Below are positions 1 to 14,373 of a stretch of DNA of 64,000 nucleotides, in pieces (position 1 is the first letter of the stretch; each line of letters opens with the position of its first letter). The stretch comes from Ficedula albicollis (lineage: Eukaryota > Chordata > Aves > Passeriformes > Muscicapidae), in the NCBI RefSeq assembly GCF_000247815.1, contig NC_021677.1:60584802-60648801 (forward strand), read 5' to 3'. Under the pieces are notes generated by a model. It ran no database searches, was not told where the DNA came from, and was given only the letters and a program-made list of their open reading frames with translations. The translations under genes and the position numbers were made by a program.

Positions 1-611
1 TGAGTGGGCTGGTTAGCTTTTCCCAGGCTGATCTCTGGCTCAGGCCCCTTAGTTCCTGTCTCAGGGGGTGACAGTCCCAAAGCTGGGACTAGTTTTACTG
101 CAGAGGAGCAGAACACAATATTCTTCTCTTACACTTACCATTTAAGCATAAAGCTCACCAAAAAATCAGGCTGGGACAGTGGGATTCTCCATAGCTTCAA
201 AAAACAAATTTCAGGCACATTTCCTTCAGCCTGCTGGTGCTGACAGGAGCATGTCCCAGCTCAGCAGCATCCCCAGAGCTCAGGTGGAATTTTACCCTCC
301 ACACATCCAGGCAAATCTCCTGAACGTGCTCCATCCCCTCATCTCAAGGTCTGCAGTTGTTCTCCTTAGAGGTCAGGAAGCACAAAAACAGAATCAGGAT
401 CCTTTGGCTCCATCTCCGTTTCCTGTGGAAGGCTGGGCTAGGAAACAGATTAAATGAATTACATGAAATCCAGATTAAATTTTGGCATATTCCCAGACCT
501 GGCTTGCCTGTTCCCATCACCAGTTGCTCAGCACCCCTGTGGCCAGAGCACTCCATGAGAAATCCAAACCAGCTGCCTTGTGGGAGATGCTGTGGGAAGG
601 ACCCCCAAATC
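1..611. other. single-copy DNA, no gene seen
   Basis: Mixed-composition sequence with short chance reading frames in several frames. None resembles a known protein or is flanked by convincing splice signals. I see no repeat family here. Confidence 0.5.
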
Positions 612-716
612 TTCATGGAATGGTTTGGGTTGCAAAGACCTTAAATCCCATCTCATTCCATCCCCTGCCATGGGCAGGGACACCTCCCGCTGGGCCAAAT
701 TGCTCCAAATCCCATC
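612..716 (-). mobile_element. CR1 LINE 3' end fragment
   Basis: Reverse complement of the avian CR1 tail: a block matching GGTTTGGGTTG, then the CCTGCCATGGGCAGGGACACC core, then the diverged region that reads TTGGAGCAA on the minus strand. CR1 is the main avian LINE and most copies are 5'-truncated, as here. Only about 100 bases remain, so no coding part is present. Confidence 0.8.
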
Positions 717-3700
717 CCATAAAGAGGCAAATCTTCCAATCTGGTATTGCCCAATCATAGATTTGAGGTAAAATGAGCCTTCCCTGAGCTTATTTAACAC
801 CAAATCAATCACAAGAAAACAACATTTAACACAAAGCCAAGGGCAGCTTCTGTAGGACAGTGCCTGAAGTTGCCACAGCTTCTAATTTAGGAGCCTCAGA
901 CTTTTCCTCCTCTGCTCTCTGTCATCTGGCATTTGCAGGCTCCTCTCAAACCACAATGAGAAAAATGCATCTCATTTTTCAAAGGCCAGAACTGCTGGTG
1001 CAGAAAATAGCAAAGTGCAAGGGGCTGAGCTCTGCTTCTGCCTCCAGTGGGATAAATCCAGCTTCCCTCACTGCCTTCAGCTGATTTACTCCCCTTTCTG
1101 GTGTAACCCAAAGCAGAATTTGCCTCTTGATGTTTTTCTATGGCATTAAGGCCTTTAAGGAAAATCCTACAAAAACATTTAGGCGCAAACAAAATCTCCT
1201 GCTTTCCACAAATCTGCCTGAACTCACACTGCAAAGGGAAGCACAGGGGAACTGAAGCCTCTTGCAGGGGACAGGGGACTCTCCAGCAGGGTCAGCTGTG
1301 CACATATTTACACATAATATTAGCAGGGGAAAAAAAAAAAGGAGAATGGGTGCATGGTGACCCAAGGTGGTCCAAATGTTCTGTGCTATCATTGCTGCTG
1401 GGGTCAAAGGCTTTGATAAGCCTGGTGAGCTAATGAGGGACAGCTTAATCAGCACAGATAATTCTTCTGCAGTACAGGAGGTAATTGTAGCCTTTTTTCC
1501 TGTTTTCTAGGAACCTTGTGGATTTTTTGCCCTTGTAAATATGAGATAATACAACTTTACCTTCCCAAAGGAAGCTTTTGCAGAATTAAATCCACTAGTA
1601 TTCATGAATATCAGTTTGTCTGGGCTGGTTTTGTGTCCACTGTAGCTGACCAGCTGGAAAGAACACCACAAAAACTGAGAAAAACCTTTAAAATTCATTT
1701 GATTTCTCTACACATGATTGAAATCCATTGGGTGCTGAGTTCAAGGAGTCACTCCTGTTATTTCTTGGGAGACACCAAGCATGGAGATCTGTGGGGTCCC
1801 ACCCAGAAATGACCCAGCTCTGCAGCACTTTTGGGAAAGGAAGTTTCCAGCTAAACACCACGAGCTCTGCATAACCCATCCTTTCACCTTTTTACCCTGT
1901 GAGGGGCTGCCAGGAGGGTCCCCTGGAACAGCTGCTGTGTCTGGAAGCTGGAGACAAAGAGGCTGTGCTCAGACACCCCCTCAGAGCTGGAGTAGGAGGA
2001 GGAAGGCAGGACAGTCTGCAGACCCCAGGGCGGCCGCCTCGAACGGCTGCGTTCCCCCAGACTAAATGTGCCACCAGTCCAGATTGGAGGGTGGGGGATA
2101 TCCTGTCTCCCACCTCCTTTGGCTGGCTCGAATTTCCCCTGGCTGGAAGGAAAATAAAGAGGCAGGGTGGTGTGTTGCCAAATTCCCTCGCTGGTGGTCA
2201 AACAGGAGCTGCCCATCCCCGCCCCTCGCTGTAAGCGCTGGATTTCCCAGCTGCTCCCCCAGCCCAGGCCCTGCCGAACCCCAGAGAGCAAACACGAGTA
2301 GGGGAATTCGGTCCAAGCAGGCAGGTGCAGTGGCTGGATAGCTTGTGGATTTCCCTTCTGCCACCAAACAGTTCCTGCACGTATGTTGGGAAGATAAAAC
2401 CTCAGTTGCTGTCAGAGGGGGAAAAGCCAGAGGCTCCCTGCAATTCCTGCTGCCCAAGAGATGTGAGAGAGAAAGGTGTGTGTGGAAATGAGGGAGGATG
2501 CTCTCCCAGCAGCTGAGGAATGAAAGATGAAGCATTTTGATCTCAAGTTCTTCCCAGCAGGAAATAGCAGTTGTGGAGTTATATCTGAGTCCAGACTGAT
2601 GGGAGTGTTAGGCTCAGGTTAGGCTTCACAAGGAGGAGTCTTAAAACATAGGACAGGTCTAAAATGTGCTGTGAGCATCAGCAGAGGTGGAAAAACCCCT
2701 CTGTAATTCCACTGAGCAGTTTACAGCTTAGCAGAGAGGAGGGTGGGCAGTAACGTGGCCGTGGGCTGTGAGTGCCCCATGAGGAGAAGATTTCTGACTC
2801 TGGAAGGAAGATTAACTGAGCAGATGAAGCTGAAGTGAGCCTGAAGTGCTAAAAGCTGCAATTAGACAAACCAGACCTAGAAGTAAGGTTCTGAGTGGAG
2901 GGAATTAATCACTGCAGAAATCTGGCTGGGATGGCAGATCCTAGCCCACTCCTCTGCATGCTGCTGGCCACACACACATGTTCTCCTCTTGATGTTCCCT
3001 GGTTCTTTCCCAGCCCACTTTTGTCTTTTCCAGGGGATGCAGGAGACATCAGGGCTGGAGATTACTTAAATGTCCCTCCAACCATGAGTGAAGACAGAGA
3101 GAAGAGATCCAGTGTTCAGGGTTCAGTGTTTACCCACCCAGACCAGCTGGGAAGACTTGGCTTTCCCCTAAAACATTCAGTTTAGAGAAAGACTCCAAAT
3201 TTCTTCCCCAGTCCCATGCAATGTTTCCAAGGGACTAAGACAGGCAGAGAGGTCCCAGCCTCATGTACAGATGACCTGTCCATAAAACCAGTGCCACCAG
3301 TGCCTTTGGCCTTACTGCACCCCCATAAAGCAGCACCCACTCCTGGAGGCCGCAGAGCTCCAGGAGCCCAAGGCTGGGAGGAGAGCAAGACCTCCTGCTC
3401 CTAACAGCCTCTAATCCCTGCCCTCCATAATCAGTTTTAAAATGGCCATCAAATCTTCCCTCTGCCTCTAATTGAAAAAGTGATGTCAACAGTAATCTGC
3501 TGCCCCAATTTATCCCCATATATTTGGGGAGGTTTTGGGCTAATGCATTGTTTCATAAACATATGTTTTAGCCCATCCATGGGTGCACACACACAAAGGG
3601 AAAGCTCTGAACACACTGCACCAGTTATGGATCCTAATGCCTTAAATATTACTTTTAGTACTAATGTCAGATTATTAAAAACATAATCCATTCTCCTGAT

Positions 3701-4363
3701 TGGACCTAATGTAAGCAGGAGGATAAGAGCACTTCTATCCATGCATTAACACATTTCATGTGGTGTAAAGCCACTTTCTTCCTCTTAAAACATAAGGTCA
3801 GGAACTAATAGAATCTGTACTTGGAGTGGGTTTTTAAAACATATTACATAGAAAGTTTAGTGAAAGTTAATCTGTCGATAAGTGTCGGCTGGAGCCGTAT
3901 GGGTAAACAAGAAATAAATGTAATTCACATGCAATTTTTTCCCCTGTTAAAAACCTATCTGTGCACTTTAAAACATTTATGTTTAAATAGAGCAGAGACC
4001 AGCACTAAGAAGCACTCAGCCCAAAGCAGCTTTATATAAATGTATTGCAAGGGACTAAAATAAAGTAAGCTACCCAAATCTCCCAAAGATAAAGGGAGAA
4101 GGGCCCTGACCCCATGTGAATTCTCCCCTCATCCCAACCCTGTGCTGTTCCTGGGCTTCATTCCCTGTTCTTGTGCACCTCTCTGTGGCAGCATTCCCCA
4201 TCCTCCCACATCTGGGCAGTGCTGGAGCTCACAGCTGGGCAGTGCTGGGGCAGAGCTCCCGGCACCCCGGTCCCCATCAGCAGGTCAGTCACCTCCCCAT
4301 GGTGCCCAGCCCCTGCCAGCTCCTCCCTCAGCCACACATTCCCGCTGGGAGGGCTGAGTTGTT
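717..4363. other. single-copy intergenic or intronic DNA
   Basis: No gene, LTR or CR1 recognised. A short A-run lies near 1329. The AT-rich part from about 3460 to 4080 is described separately. Reading frames over 100 codons here are not recognisable proteins. Confidence 0.45.
3460..4080. promoter_or_regulatory. AT-rich block, possible conserved non-coding element
   Basis: An AT-rich single-copy stretch with repeated TAAT-type cores and no sign of transposon origin. It includes GATTGGACCTAATG near 3698. This texture is typical of vertebrate conserved non-coding DNA, but conservation is inferred from appearance only and no alignment was made. Confidence 0.2.
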
Positions 4364-4369
4364 TCCCAG
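4364..4369 (+). repeat. target-site duplication, left copy (TCCCAG)
   Basis: TCCCAG directly precedes the TGTTGG start of the LTR and recurs directly after its CACA end (5466-5471). A 6-bp duplication is typical of class II (ERVK, alpha/betaretrovirus-like) integration. Confidence 0.8.
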
Positions 4370-5465
<1,096 letters not shown>

Positions 5466-5471
5466 TCCCAG
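5466..5471 (+). repeat. target-site duplication, right copy (TCCCAG)
   Basis: Matches 4364-4369 exactly and sets the right end of the LTR at 5465. Confidence 0.8.
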
Positions 5472-6582
5472 CTCATTGTTGCCCATTTCCTTTGCCCAGC
5501 CTCTGGAGAGGAATTTGGAAAGCCTGAGCCAGGTGAAGCAAAGAGAATATTGACAAAGGGCTGATTTTTGCCCCCAAATTTGGCAATGCCATAATTTTTA
5601 AGCAGCCTCATCTCCCCAGTGCTGGTGGAGGCCAGGCAGCTGACCCTGCTGCACTTCATTTATTGCTTTTTTGGCAGCCTGAGGGCTGGCAGGTGGTTTG
5701 GGAAGCAGATTTTGGAGCACTGGTGATGCTCTCCCAGGGGAAAGCACGCAGCCAGCTGCCCAGCTCTGCCTCCTTCCTGCTCCAGCAGCACATCTGGGCT
5801 GCTCCACCACCAGCTTTACACAGGAACCATTTGGTTCCCCCAAAATGCATCCCGGAGTCGCTGCAGGGGGTGCTGGCTGCCAGGGGATGGAGACAAGAGG
5901 GCAGCAGGAGAAGTGGGAGGTGGAAGCTCGTGCTGGCAGGCACCAGGACTTGGCCCTCGTGCTCCCAGCCACATGCCAGAGATTTAAGCTTCATGAGCAG
6001 GCTCCAGCCACCAGAAAGAGATTGATGACATATGGATTTCGTACATCCAGCAAATGGGAGAAAAGCTCTCTACGGCTGCATGGGATTAGCAGAATTTCCA
6101 CGGCGTTCCTGGTAGCCAGGGTGCTGCAGGAGGGGTGGATTGCTGAGGGGACAGCGAGCAGGGGGGTGTTCAGACCTTCCCACCATCACTGCAAGTCACC
6201 CCTGCTCATCTCAGTGGCAGTGGAGAGGGTTGGAACCATCCAGGAGGTGTAGGGAGAGTAGCAGAGAAGCCACAGGGATGGGCACCTGGAAGGAATTCAG
6301 GTCCAAGTGGGTCCAGACCCTCCCTACAGTAAAAACAAGCAATTCCCCTCCTTGCCTGCGTGGAGTGGTTGTGTGGCCCCTTCCCCAGAGCCAAAAATGA
6401 AGGAGATGCTTTGTGGGGAAAGGCAAAGTGGGACTCAGGTCCCAAAGGGGGTGTCCTCATTCAGGGCTGAAATGTGCTGTGCAAAGCCTGGGGAAGAAAG
6501 AGTGGAGCAAGAGGTGGGTAGATCAGAGTAAGTGCCAAAAGTTTGGTTTTCCTGCACTTTGAGGGAAATGTGAAACAAAGTG
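5472..6582. other. single-copy DNA, no gene seen
   Basis: Overlapping chance reading frames on both strands. No recognisable domain, transposon or RNA gene. Confidence 0.45.
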
Positions 6583-6742
6583 ATGGTCCCATCCCTGGAA
6601 TTGCTCCAGGCCAGGCTGGGTGGGGCTTGGAGCAACCTGGGACAGTGGAAGGTGTCCCTGCCCGTGGCAGGGGATGGAACTGGATGGTCTTTAAGGTCCT
6701 TTCCAACCCAAACCATTGTGGAATGCTGTGACTCTGTGATTT
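6583..6742 (+). mobile_element. CR1 LINE 3' end
   Basis: Canonical tail: CCATCCCTGGAA, then CTTGGAGCAACCTGGGA, then GGTGTCCCTGCCCGTGGCAG, then CTTTAAGGTCCTTTCCAACC, ending ACTCTGTGATTT. The final 8-mer-like GTGATT tail is the typical CR1 terminus. Confidence 0.9.
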
Positions 6743-9437
6743 GGCATTTCCCACCCTGCCACACAGTTTGGGCAGCCCTTCCTGGCATGGACATAAGTTG
6801 TGATGCTGCTTTCAACACAGCAGCCTCAAGCTGCTGCAAGTTCTTTGGCCAGCTACTCCAGCACCACAAAACTCAAACAACAGGGCATTTCACTCAGCTT
6901 TCAGAATTAAAAAACCATTTTGCCTTCAAATATCTTCAGGACATAACCCAGGCAAACATGGTACACCAGTCCACAAGCAAAATCACCAATGAAGGAAGTG
7001 ATAAAAAAGTTAAAAAGAAAATCAGGGATGCTGGGTAGTGAGCCCCAGACATTGTGCTGCCATGTTGTTTTGGCAAAACAGCAGGAAAAAGCTTTGAAAT
7101 AAATGAAAATTAGTTTGTGAATCTGATGGTGTTGGAGGAGGAGGGAGCTGCTATCCAAACCCTTTTCGTGGCTTGAGTCCTTAGCAGAAGCTGAGCATGC
7201 CTCAGGGGATCAAAAATCCCTGCAAATGGGAATTCCTTGGCCATCTCTAAGGCTCTGATTTTGTCATGGCAGCCACGGGAGCCGTGCATTCCAATTAACT
7301 CCATGAAACCTTGCAAATGGATGGAGAAATACCTCTAATTCAGCAGGTTCTTTCTTTCCCTTCCAAAAGATGGTGTTGTGCCACTGACAGCAATCCAAAT
7401 CAGAGGAGATATCACTCAGCAGGGAATTACCTCCTGTAGCTGTGCCCAAGCCATGGAGCCGAGTGGGGATGTGCAAGGAGCGAGGGAATGTGACCAAGGT
7501 CGGGATGAGATGTGGAAAATTTGATCAAGAGCTGGCCTTGGGCAGAGCAGCATTGCAGATCCATGACAGAGCTGGCTCTGAGCAGCAATTAAAGAGGAAG
7601 CAGGAATCAGAGCTAATGAAGAGGCAGCTGCTGTGGCACTGCCAGCTGGGCACTGTCCCTGCTCACACCGCTGGGTGATTTGCTGTGTTGGAAAATTTAC
7701 TGTGTTTGGTCAAATTCAGAGATTTCAGGGGTGCAAATTCCAATTAAATACTTGACACCTCCAGAACTCTCGGTGCCACTGAAGCCATGGCATCCCCACA
7801 GTGGCCACTGCCCTCCAGGATGCTGGCCAGTGGCCATCAGTGTCCTGGTGGGTGTGACCTCATGGATGGCAGCTCCAGCTCAGGGTCACACCTCCACCAG
7901 CTTCTCTGCAGAGTCAATTATCACCTCCTCACTGCTAGTGAAGGATGGAGCTGTGTGTCTGCCCCAGGCAGGTGTTCAGGACAGGTGTTTTACTATTTAA
8001 AAGCACCTTTAAGCCAAGTTCCTCATTTGGTATCAGACCTCCTCTAATCTCCACGATTAAGCTAAAATTAATACATAAACACATCATGTGCTGTGAACTC
8101 CCTTCTTCTTTATATTTAAGTGTCCCTTAAGCATGGCAAGCACTTGTGGGTTGCATTTGCAGCTTTCCTCCCTTTTGTCAACATGTCACCACAGTCCCCT
8201 GACCCTTCAGGAAGATGTTGTCATGGCAGGAGTGAAAAGCAGAGAAGCAAAGAGCTTCCCGTGAGAGGAGTCACTTCTGGGAGGCTGTCAGGTAGGGCAG
8301 AAGGTGGGCATGGCATTAAGGAGTGGTCTGTGTGACCATCACACGCCCAAAATTATGGCAGCACCTTTGCACGTGGCACAAGGAAGGTGGCGGCTCATTT
8401 ATCCAGGCTGGGAGCAGCACGATGGACAGGGAGAAGAGGCTAAAAATCACCTGGAAACACAGGCAGCTGAAGTTGAAAACACTAACAAATTTGGCAACAT
8501 CTCCTGTTCTGCAGATCAGCGAGTGTTGAAACAAAATGGGGCCGGGAGCTAATTATATGGAAATATTTCTATTTGCACATTTCACTGCAAGGCAAAGCAG
8601 AGAGTATAGCTAATGCATCTCCACCACTGACAGGAATATTAAGTTTGCTGTCATTTTGCTACCACAACTACCTCTCTCAGCATGCATTCTGTCCTAGTTC
8701 CTATTAAGGTGAGAGCAGAATCAAACTCGTTAATTGTCTGCATTTTAGATATGATAAGAATTTAGTGGTTGGTGTTAATTAAACTACAAAACAACTCCTC
8801 TTGCTGCGGTGTGCATTCCAAGTTGGAGCAATTAATTCACTCACTTAAACTGATCAAGATTTAATTACCATCACTCTGTGCAATTACTCCATAATTAAAG
8901 TAATTTGGTTCATTCCACTCGCTGACAGTGTCATTGAACAGCCATTCATAGTACCAAAAGAAGTGATAATTAACTTAAAGAACAGCTCAAGGCAGTTTTA
9001 CACAGACTTTTTGTTATTCCTAAGTATACCTATATGGGAGAAAGAAGCCTATCACGTACTACAGGTGCTTCCCTTGTAAAGGGGTTCAGATCTTTTGTGT
9101 TCAATTTTTTTCAGCAAATGCACTGTAGCAAACCCAATTTTGGGGAAGGCTCTGTAGCTGTCACCAGATAAAACAGCATTTCATAAAGGCAAGCACGATA
9201 AAACCTGGATCCTCCCAGCAGCACAGGCATTCCCTGCCTGTTCCTGGAGACTCCTCTTTAGGAAGGAAAAAAATGCTCAGTAAAAGGTTCATTTCATCCA
9301 GATAACAGTGCCAGATCTTAGATCTTATTGTCTTTTAACAGAGCAAGTCCCCAGCTGATGGGACCAAGGGAAGGCAGAGAAATCTCAGGTTTTTTAATGG
9401 TCAGTGTTCTCAGTCCCCGTGTTGTTGACAATCGGTG
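6743..9437. other. single-copy DNA with a conserved-looking core
   Basis: No gene or transposon recognised. The AT-rich core at about 8530-9010 is described separately. Confidence 0.45.
8530..9010. promoter_or_regulatory. candidate conserved non-coding element (homeodomain-rich)
   Basis: AT-rich, non-repetitive sequence dense in TAATTA/ATTAAT and CAATTA cores: GTTAATTAAAC near 8775, GCAATTAATTC near 8828, CCATAATTAAAG near 8890. No reading frame, transposon ends or tandem structure. Clusters of this kind are typical of developmental enhancers in vertebrates. The enhancer role is inference and no cross-species comparison was possible. Confidence 0.35.
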
Positions 9438-9575
9438 AATTATAGAATTATTTGTGTTGGAAGGGACCTTAAAGCTCATCTCCTTCCAACCCCCTGCCAT
9501 GTGCAGGGAAACCTTCCACTGGACCAGGTTGTTGTTCCAAGCCTCTCCAACCTTCCTTGAACGTTGCCAGGGATC
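9438..9575 (-). mobile_element. CR1 LINE 3' end
   Basis: Reverse-complement CR1 tail: TATAGAATTATTTGTGTTGG, AAGGGACCTTAAAGCTCATC, CCCCCTGCCATGTGCAGGGA, then a diverged upstream part. 5'-truncated. Confidence 0.9.
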
Positions 9576-10243
9576 TATAAATAAATATCTGGTCTAGGTG
9601 TTCGTGGCACATCTACTCAGAAACCAATTTTATGCGTATTTTATTCCAGAAAATTATTTTTTATAATTATTCCTCAAGGTTTGGGAGTGAATATTGCTGT
9701 CTGTTTTCAGAAAGGCTGCTGGCACTCACGAGTACAAAGCTGCCACCAGAAACCTCTGGGCTGAGCCCCCTTCTAAGAGGCAAAAACTTCTTAGACCTTA
9801 GTCTGATCTTTCCCCAGTAACCTTGTGAAATGCCCATGCCAAGGTGCCTGCAGGGTGGGCAAAAAAAGAGCCAGATATGTCTGTCTGTCCTTACTTCTGA
9901 GGGATGGAGTGGCAGTGAAGACCTTCAACACATTGTCCACCAATTTCAGAGTTAAACCTCCTCAGCCCACGCAGAGAAATTCGAAATGACCTATCACAAC
10001 CATTTGGACATGAAATATGCAATGTTTATTCTGATTTTTTTTCCCCCACCATAAAAGTGATGTTACTCCAGAGAATCACCTCAAATAAGTAGAAGCAGCA
10101 CACTTGCCTGGATGGAGATGGAGAGCACGGACCCCAAACAAGCCAGGGTACAATGATCATGAACCAGCCAGGGGAAATGAGGTTTTCTGATTATCAGGGC
10201 CAGTTGATTCTGGTCAGAGGAAAACATGGAAGTTTAAGAAGAA
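9576..10243. other. single-copy DNA, no gene seen
   Basis: Ordinary sequence between a CR1 and an LTR, with no supported feature. Confidence 0.4.
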
Positions 10244-10249
10244 TGTAAT
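10244..10249 (+). repeat. possible target-site duplication (TGTAAT)
   Basis: TGTAAT before the LTR pairs with TGAAAT at 10575-10580, five of six bases matching. The length agrees with ERVK-type integration. Confidence 0.5.
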
Positions 10250-10574
10250 TGTCATTGGATACTGCTGGGAACCAGGAGAAACAGCCCTGAAGCCTTGGGT
10301 TTTTCAGCCTGCTCAAGGACAAGAAATTATAACAACAATTAACACCTGTTGTTGATCACAGGGCTGCATGTGCTCTACGTGATATTTTGCAGAAAGCATG
10401 TTTTCAAAGAGGTGTTGCCTTCTTGGACCAATGAGTCTTTTCTATTCTGTTTTGCACGTTCTACCCTGTATAAGTGTAGTGTTTCTTTAAATGAAGCTCT
10501 TTTTCTGCTCCTCCATCGCACGAGGAACTGTGTTGCATTATCCTTTCTACTGCTTCTATAGCCAAAATGCAACA
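10250..10574 (+). mobile_element. solo LTR, small ERVK-like family 2, copy 1
   Basis: About 325 bases, beginning TGTCATTGGATAC and ending AAAATGCAACA. The second copy at 19861-20176 shares almost the whole sequence, which fixes the ends. A TATA box is visible (TATAAG at 10469-10474). The poly-A signal seen as AATAAA in copy 2 is AATGAA here. No internal viral sequence. Flanking 6-mers differ at one base. Confidence 0.75.
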
Positions 10575-10595
10575 TGAAATGGGTTTAAACTGAAA

Positions 10596-10892
10596 AAAAG
10601 GGAAATTTAGATTAGATATATAGAAAAAATTCTTGCCTGAGGGCGAAGGTGGTGAGGCCCTGGTACAGGTTGCCAAAAAAAGCTGTGGCTGCTCCATCCC
10701 TGGAAATGTTCCAGGCCAGGTTGGACAGGGCTTGGAGCAACCTGGGATAATGGAAGGTGTCCCTGCCCATGGCAGGGGTTTAGGATGGGATGGTCTCTCA
10801 AGGTCCCTTCCAACCCAAATCAGATGATCTTTAAGGTCCCTTTCAGCCCAAGCCATTCCATGATTCACATCACAGAACTTTTCATTCTGTGA
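10596..10892 (+). mobile_element. CR1 LINE 3' end with duplicated tail
   Basis: Contains the CR1 GGTGGTGAGGCCCTGGTACA block, CCATCCCTGGAAATGTTCCA, CTTGGAGCAACCTGGGATAA and TCCCTGCCCATGGCAGGGGT. The terminal AAGGTCCCTTCCAACCCAAA segment is followed by a second, similar one near 10830. The tail then carries a short direct repeat of GATTCACATCACAGA (about 10862 and 10890). It starts 20 bases downstream of the solo LTR. Confidence 0.9.
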
Positions 10893-12242
10893 TTCACATC
10901 ACAGATCTTTCATTTCCTTTTGAACCTTCTACTAATTCCTAATTAGACATGGGAGGATATTTTCACCCACTTGAAAAGTTTTGTCTTAAATCTCCTGCCC
11001 TTTTATTTCTCCAAACCCATTAAAAATCTCTTCCTAACTCCCCCAGCAGTGACACACTTCCAGTTCTTATCTTCCTGCTCCTGATTCTGAGGTAAAATTT
11101 AGAAAAAATGGTTTAAGCAGAAGGTGAGCAGCTCATAAAGGGGATTGTGGTCCCTGTGGCAGCAGATCCCTGCACTCCTGTGACCCACTTTGGGTCTGAA
11201 AACTCTTGAAACTCCTCTCTTGGTGCTCTTCCATCAGCCACTAAATCCACAATCCTCAGCTATGCCAGACCTCCCCAGAAAGCTGAGCTATGCCATGAAT
11301 TATTCCTCCACCTGCAGCATCCATAAATCAGAGCTTTTTTGGTTGGGCTCCCAAATGCTTGTTAGCCTTCCGTGACTCAGCAGTGGCTAAGTTAATGTCA
11401 GCTCTACCCTGGGGAAAATCTTCAATATTTCTTTTTACTTAAAAAGAAAGAGGAAAAAAAGAAATCTCAAACATTATTTTTAAGCTCCTAAAAGAGCATT
11501 AGAAAAGAATGAAGGGGAAGGAAAAAAGAGACCGTGTAAAGATTGCTTACCAGAGTCCTTTTACAATAGTCAGCCACACAACAGAAATAGGTGGACATTA
11601 ATTCATGCTAACCTTGCACACCTAAATACCATTAATTCATCAAAACTAATAACATTTATTCCTTCAAAAATGAGATTAAAGACAGGCACCCCTTGCAGTC
11701 ATAATCTGTGGCTGATGACTCTAAAATGAAACCTCCAGTATACAAAGCTACCAGCAGAGCTTGCAGAATCTCATAAATTGCAGCTGGTAACACATAAATC
11801 CTCGGGACAATGTACATTATTTTCTGGGGAGAGGGTGTTTGCATGCCAATTGCCATGCAAAAAGCAAAGCAAAGCTGTAAAACTTCTCCCCCAGCCCAGG
11901 AGTTGTTGCCAGAGGTGCCAGCTGATGTCAGATGATGCCACTTGGACCAAGGCTGAAGCAGGATTCAGGGCACACATCCTGGAAAACACTTCTGCTTTAA
12001 GTTTGCAAACCCAGGGAGCAGAAAGCTCTGAGCTGGAGGTGCCCAGGTGCTCTGGCAAGGCATGCAAGGCTTTGGGTGCATACCCTGCCCTCTCTGGGGG
12101 ATGCTGGAGGGGCTGGGAAAGGTCTTTAGCTGCTGGTGGTGCCTCCGATGGGTGCTGAGATGGTTTTGGGGTGGATAAGGGCTCAGCTGCACATTGTTAC
12201 AGTAAGGAAGTTAAAAGCTCCCCCAGCTTTCACTGGGTTTTG
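10893..12242. other. single-copy DNA, no gene seen
   Basis: AT-rich around 11390-11660, more balanced later. No recognised gene or transposon. Confidence 0.4.
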
Positions 12243-12496
12243 GCCATGGAATGGCATCAAGCTGAGTCAGGGAGGTTTAGGTTGGATATCAGGAAAAGGT
12301 TCTTCACTCAGAGGGTACTGAGCACTGGAACAGGCTCCCCAGGGAATGGGCACAGCCCCAAGGCTGCCAGAGCCCCAGAGAGTTTGAATGATGCTCCCAG
12401 GGACAGGGTGGGTTGTTGGGGTGTCTGTGCCCGGCCAGCAGTTGGTCTCAATGATCCTTGTGGACCCCTTCCAGCCCAAGATCTCCTATGAATGTA
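12243..12496 (+). mobile_element. CR1 LINE 3' end, diverged subfamily
   Basis: Contains GGTTTAGGTTGGATATCAGG, TTCTTCACTCAGAGGGTACT, a GAACAGGCTCCCCAGGGAAT block and CTCAATGATCCTTGTGGACC. The end CCCTTCCAGCCCAAGATCTC differs from the CR1 copies that read CCTTCCAACCCAAACC, so this is another subfamily. Confidence 0.85.
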
Positions 12497-12979
12497 CAGA
12501 GTTTGGTGGTGGCAGAGCCTCTCATCTGCTCCTGAAACAACTTTATTCTGCTCATGTTTGAAGGGCAAGTGTCTGATCCTGGTGCTGGGCTGAGCCCCAC
12601 CGAGCTCCTGCTGCCCTTGGGCTGCCAGTGTCACCCTGTCCCTGAGGTCTGTCACACTCTGTCACCCTCCTGTTGTGCCCATTGCATTTCCCTTTCCTCC
12701 CAGGCTCAGGTGAATGGTTTCGCCTGCATCCAGCAGGACGGACAGCTAACCCACAGCCTTTATCTCAGGCCTCCATTTCCCTGTGACCACTGCCTTGAGA
12801 GGACCCTGTGCCACCCACAGCAGCACCTGCACTGGTTTAGGGTTCCACTGACTCCAGGGCAGGCCAGCGAGGGCATTCACAAACCTGCAAATCCAACAAA
12901 TTTCTGTCTTGCACTCAGAAATCTCCAGTCTACAGAGGATGGTCAGAGTGAGGGCATGATCAGCACTGCTGCTGGTGGC

Positions 12980-14290
<1,311 letters not shown>

Positions 14291-14373
14291 TGGCCCAGCC
14301 AGCCCACAGGGCAGCCCTGCCCAGGGCTCCTGAAGGACGGGCTGGCCCCTCTGCCCATCCATCAGAACACCGG

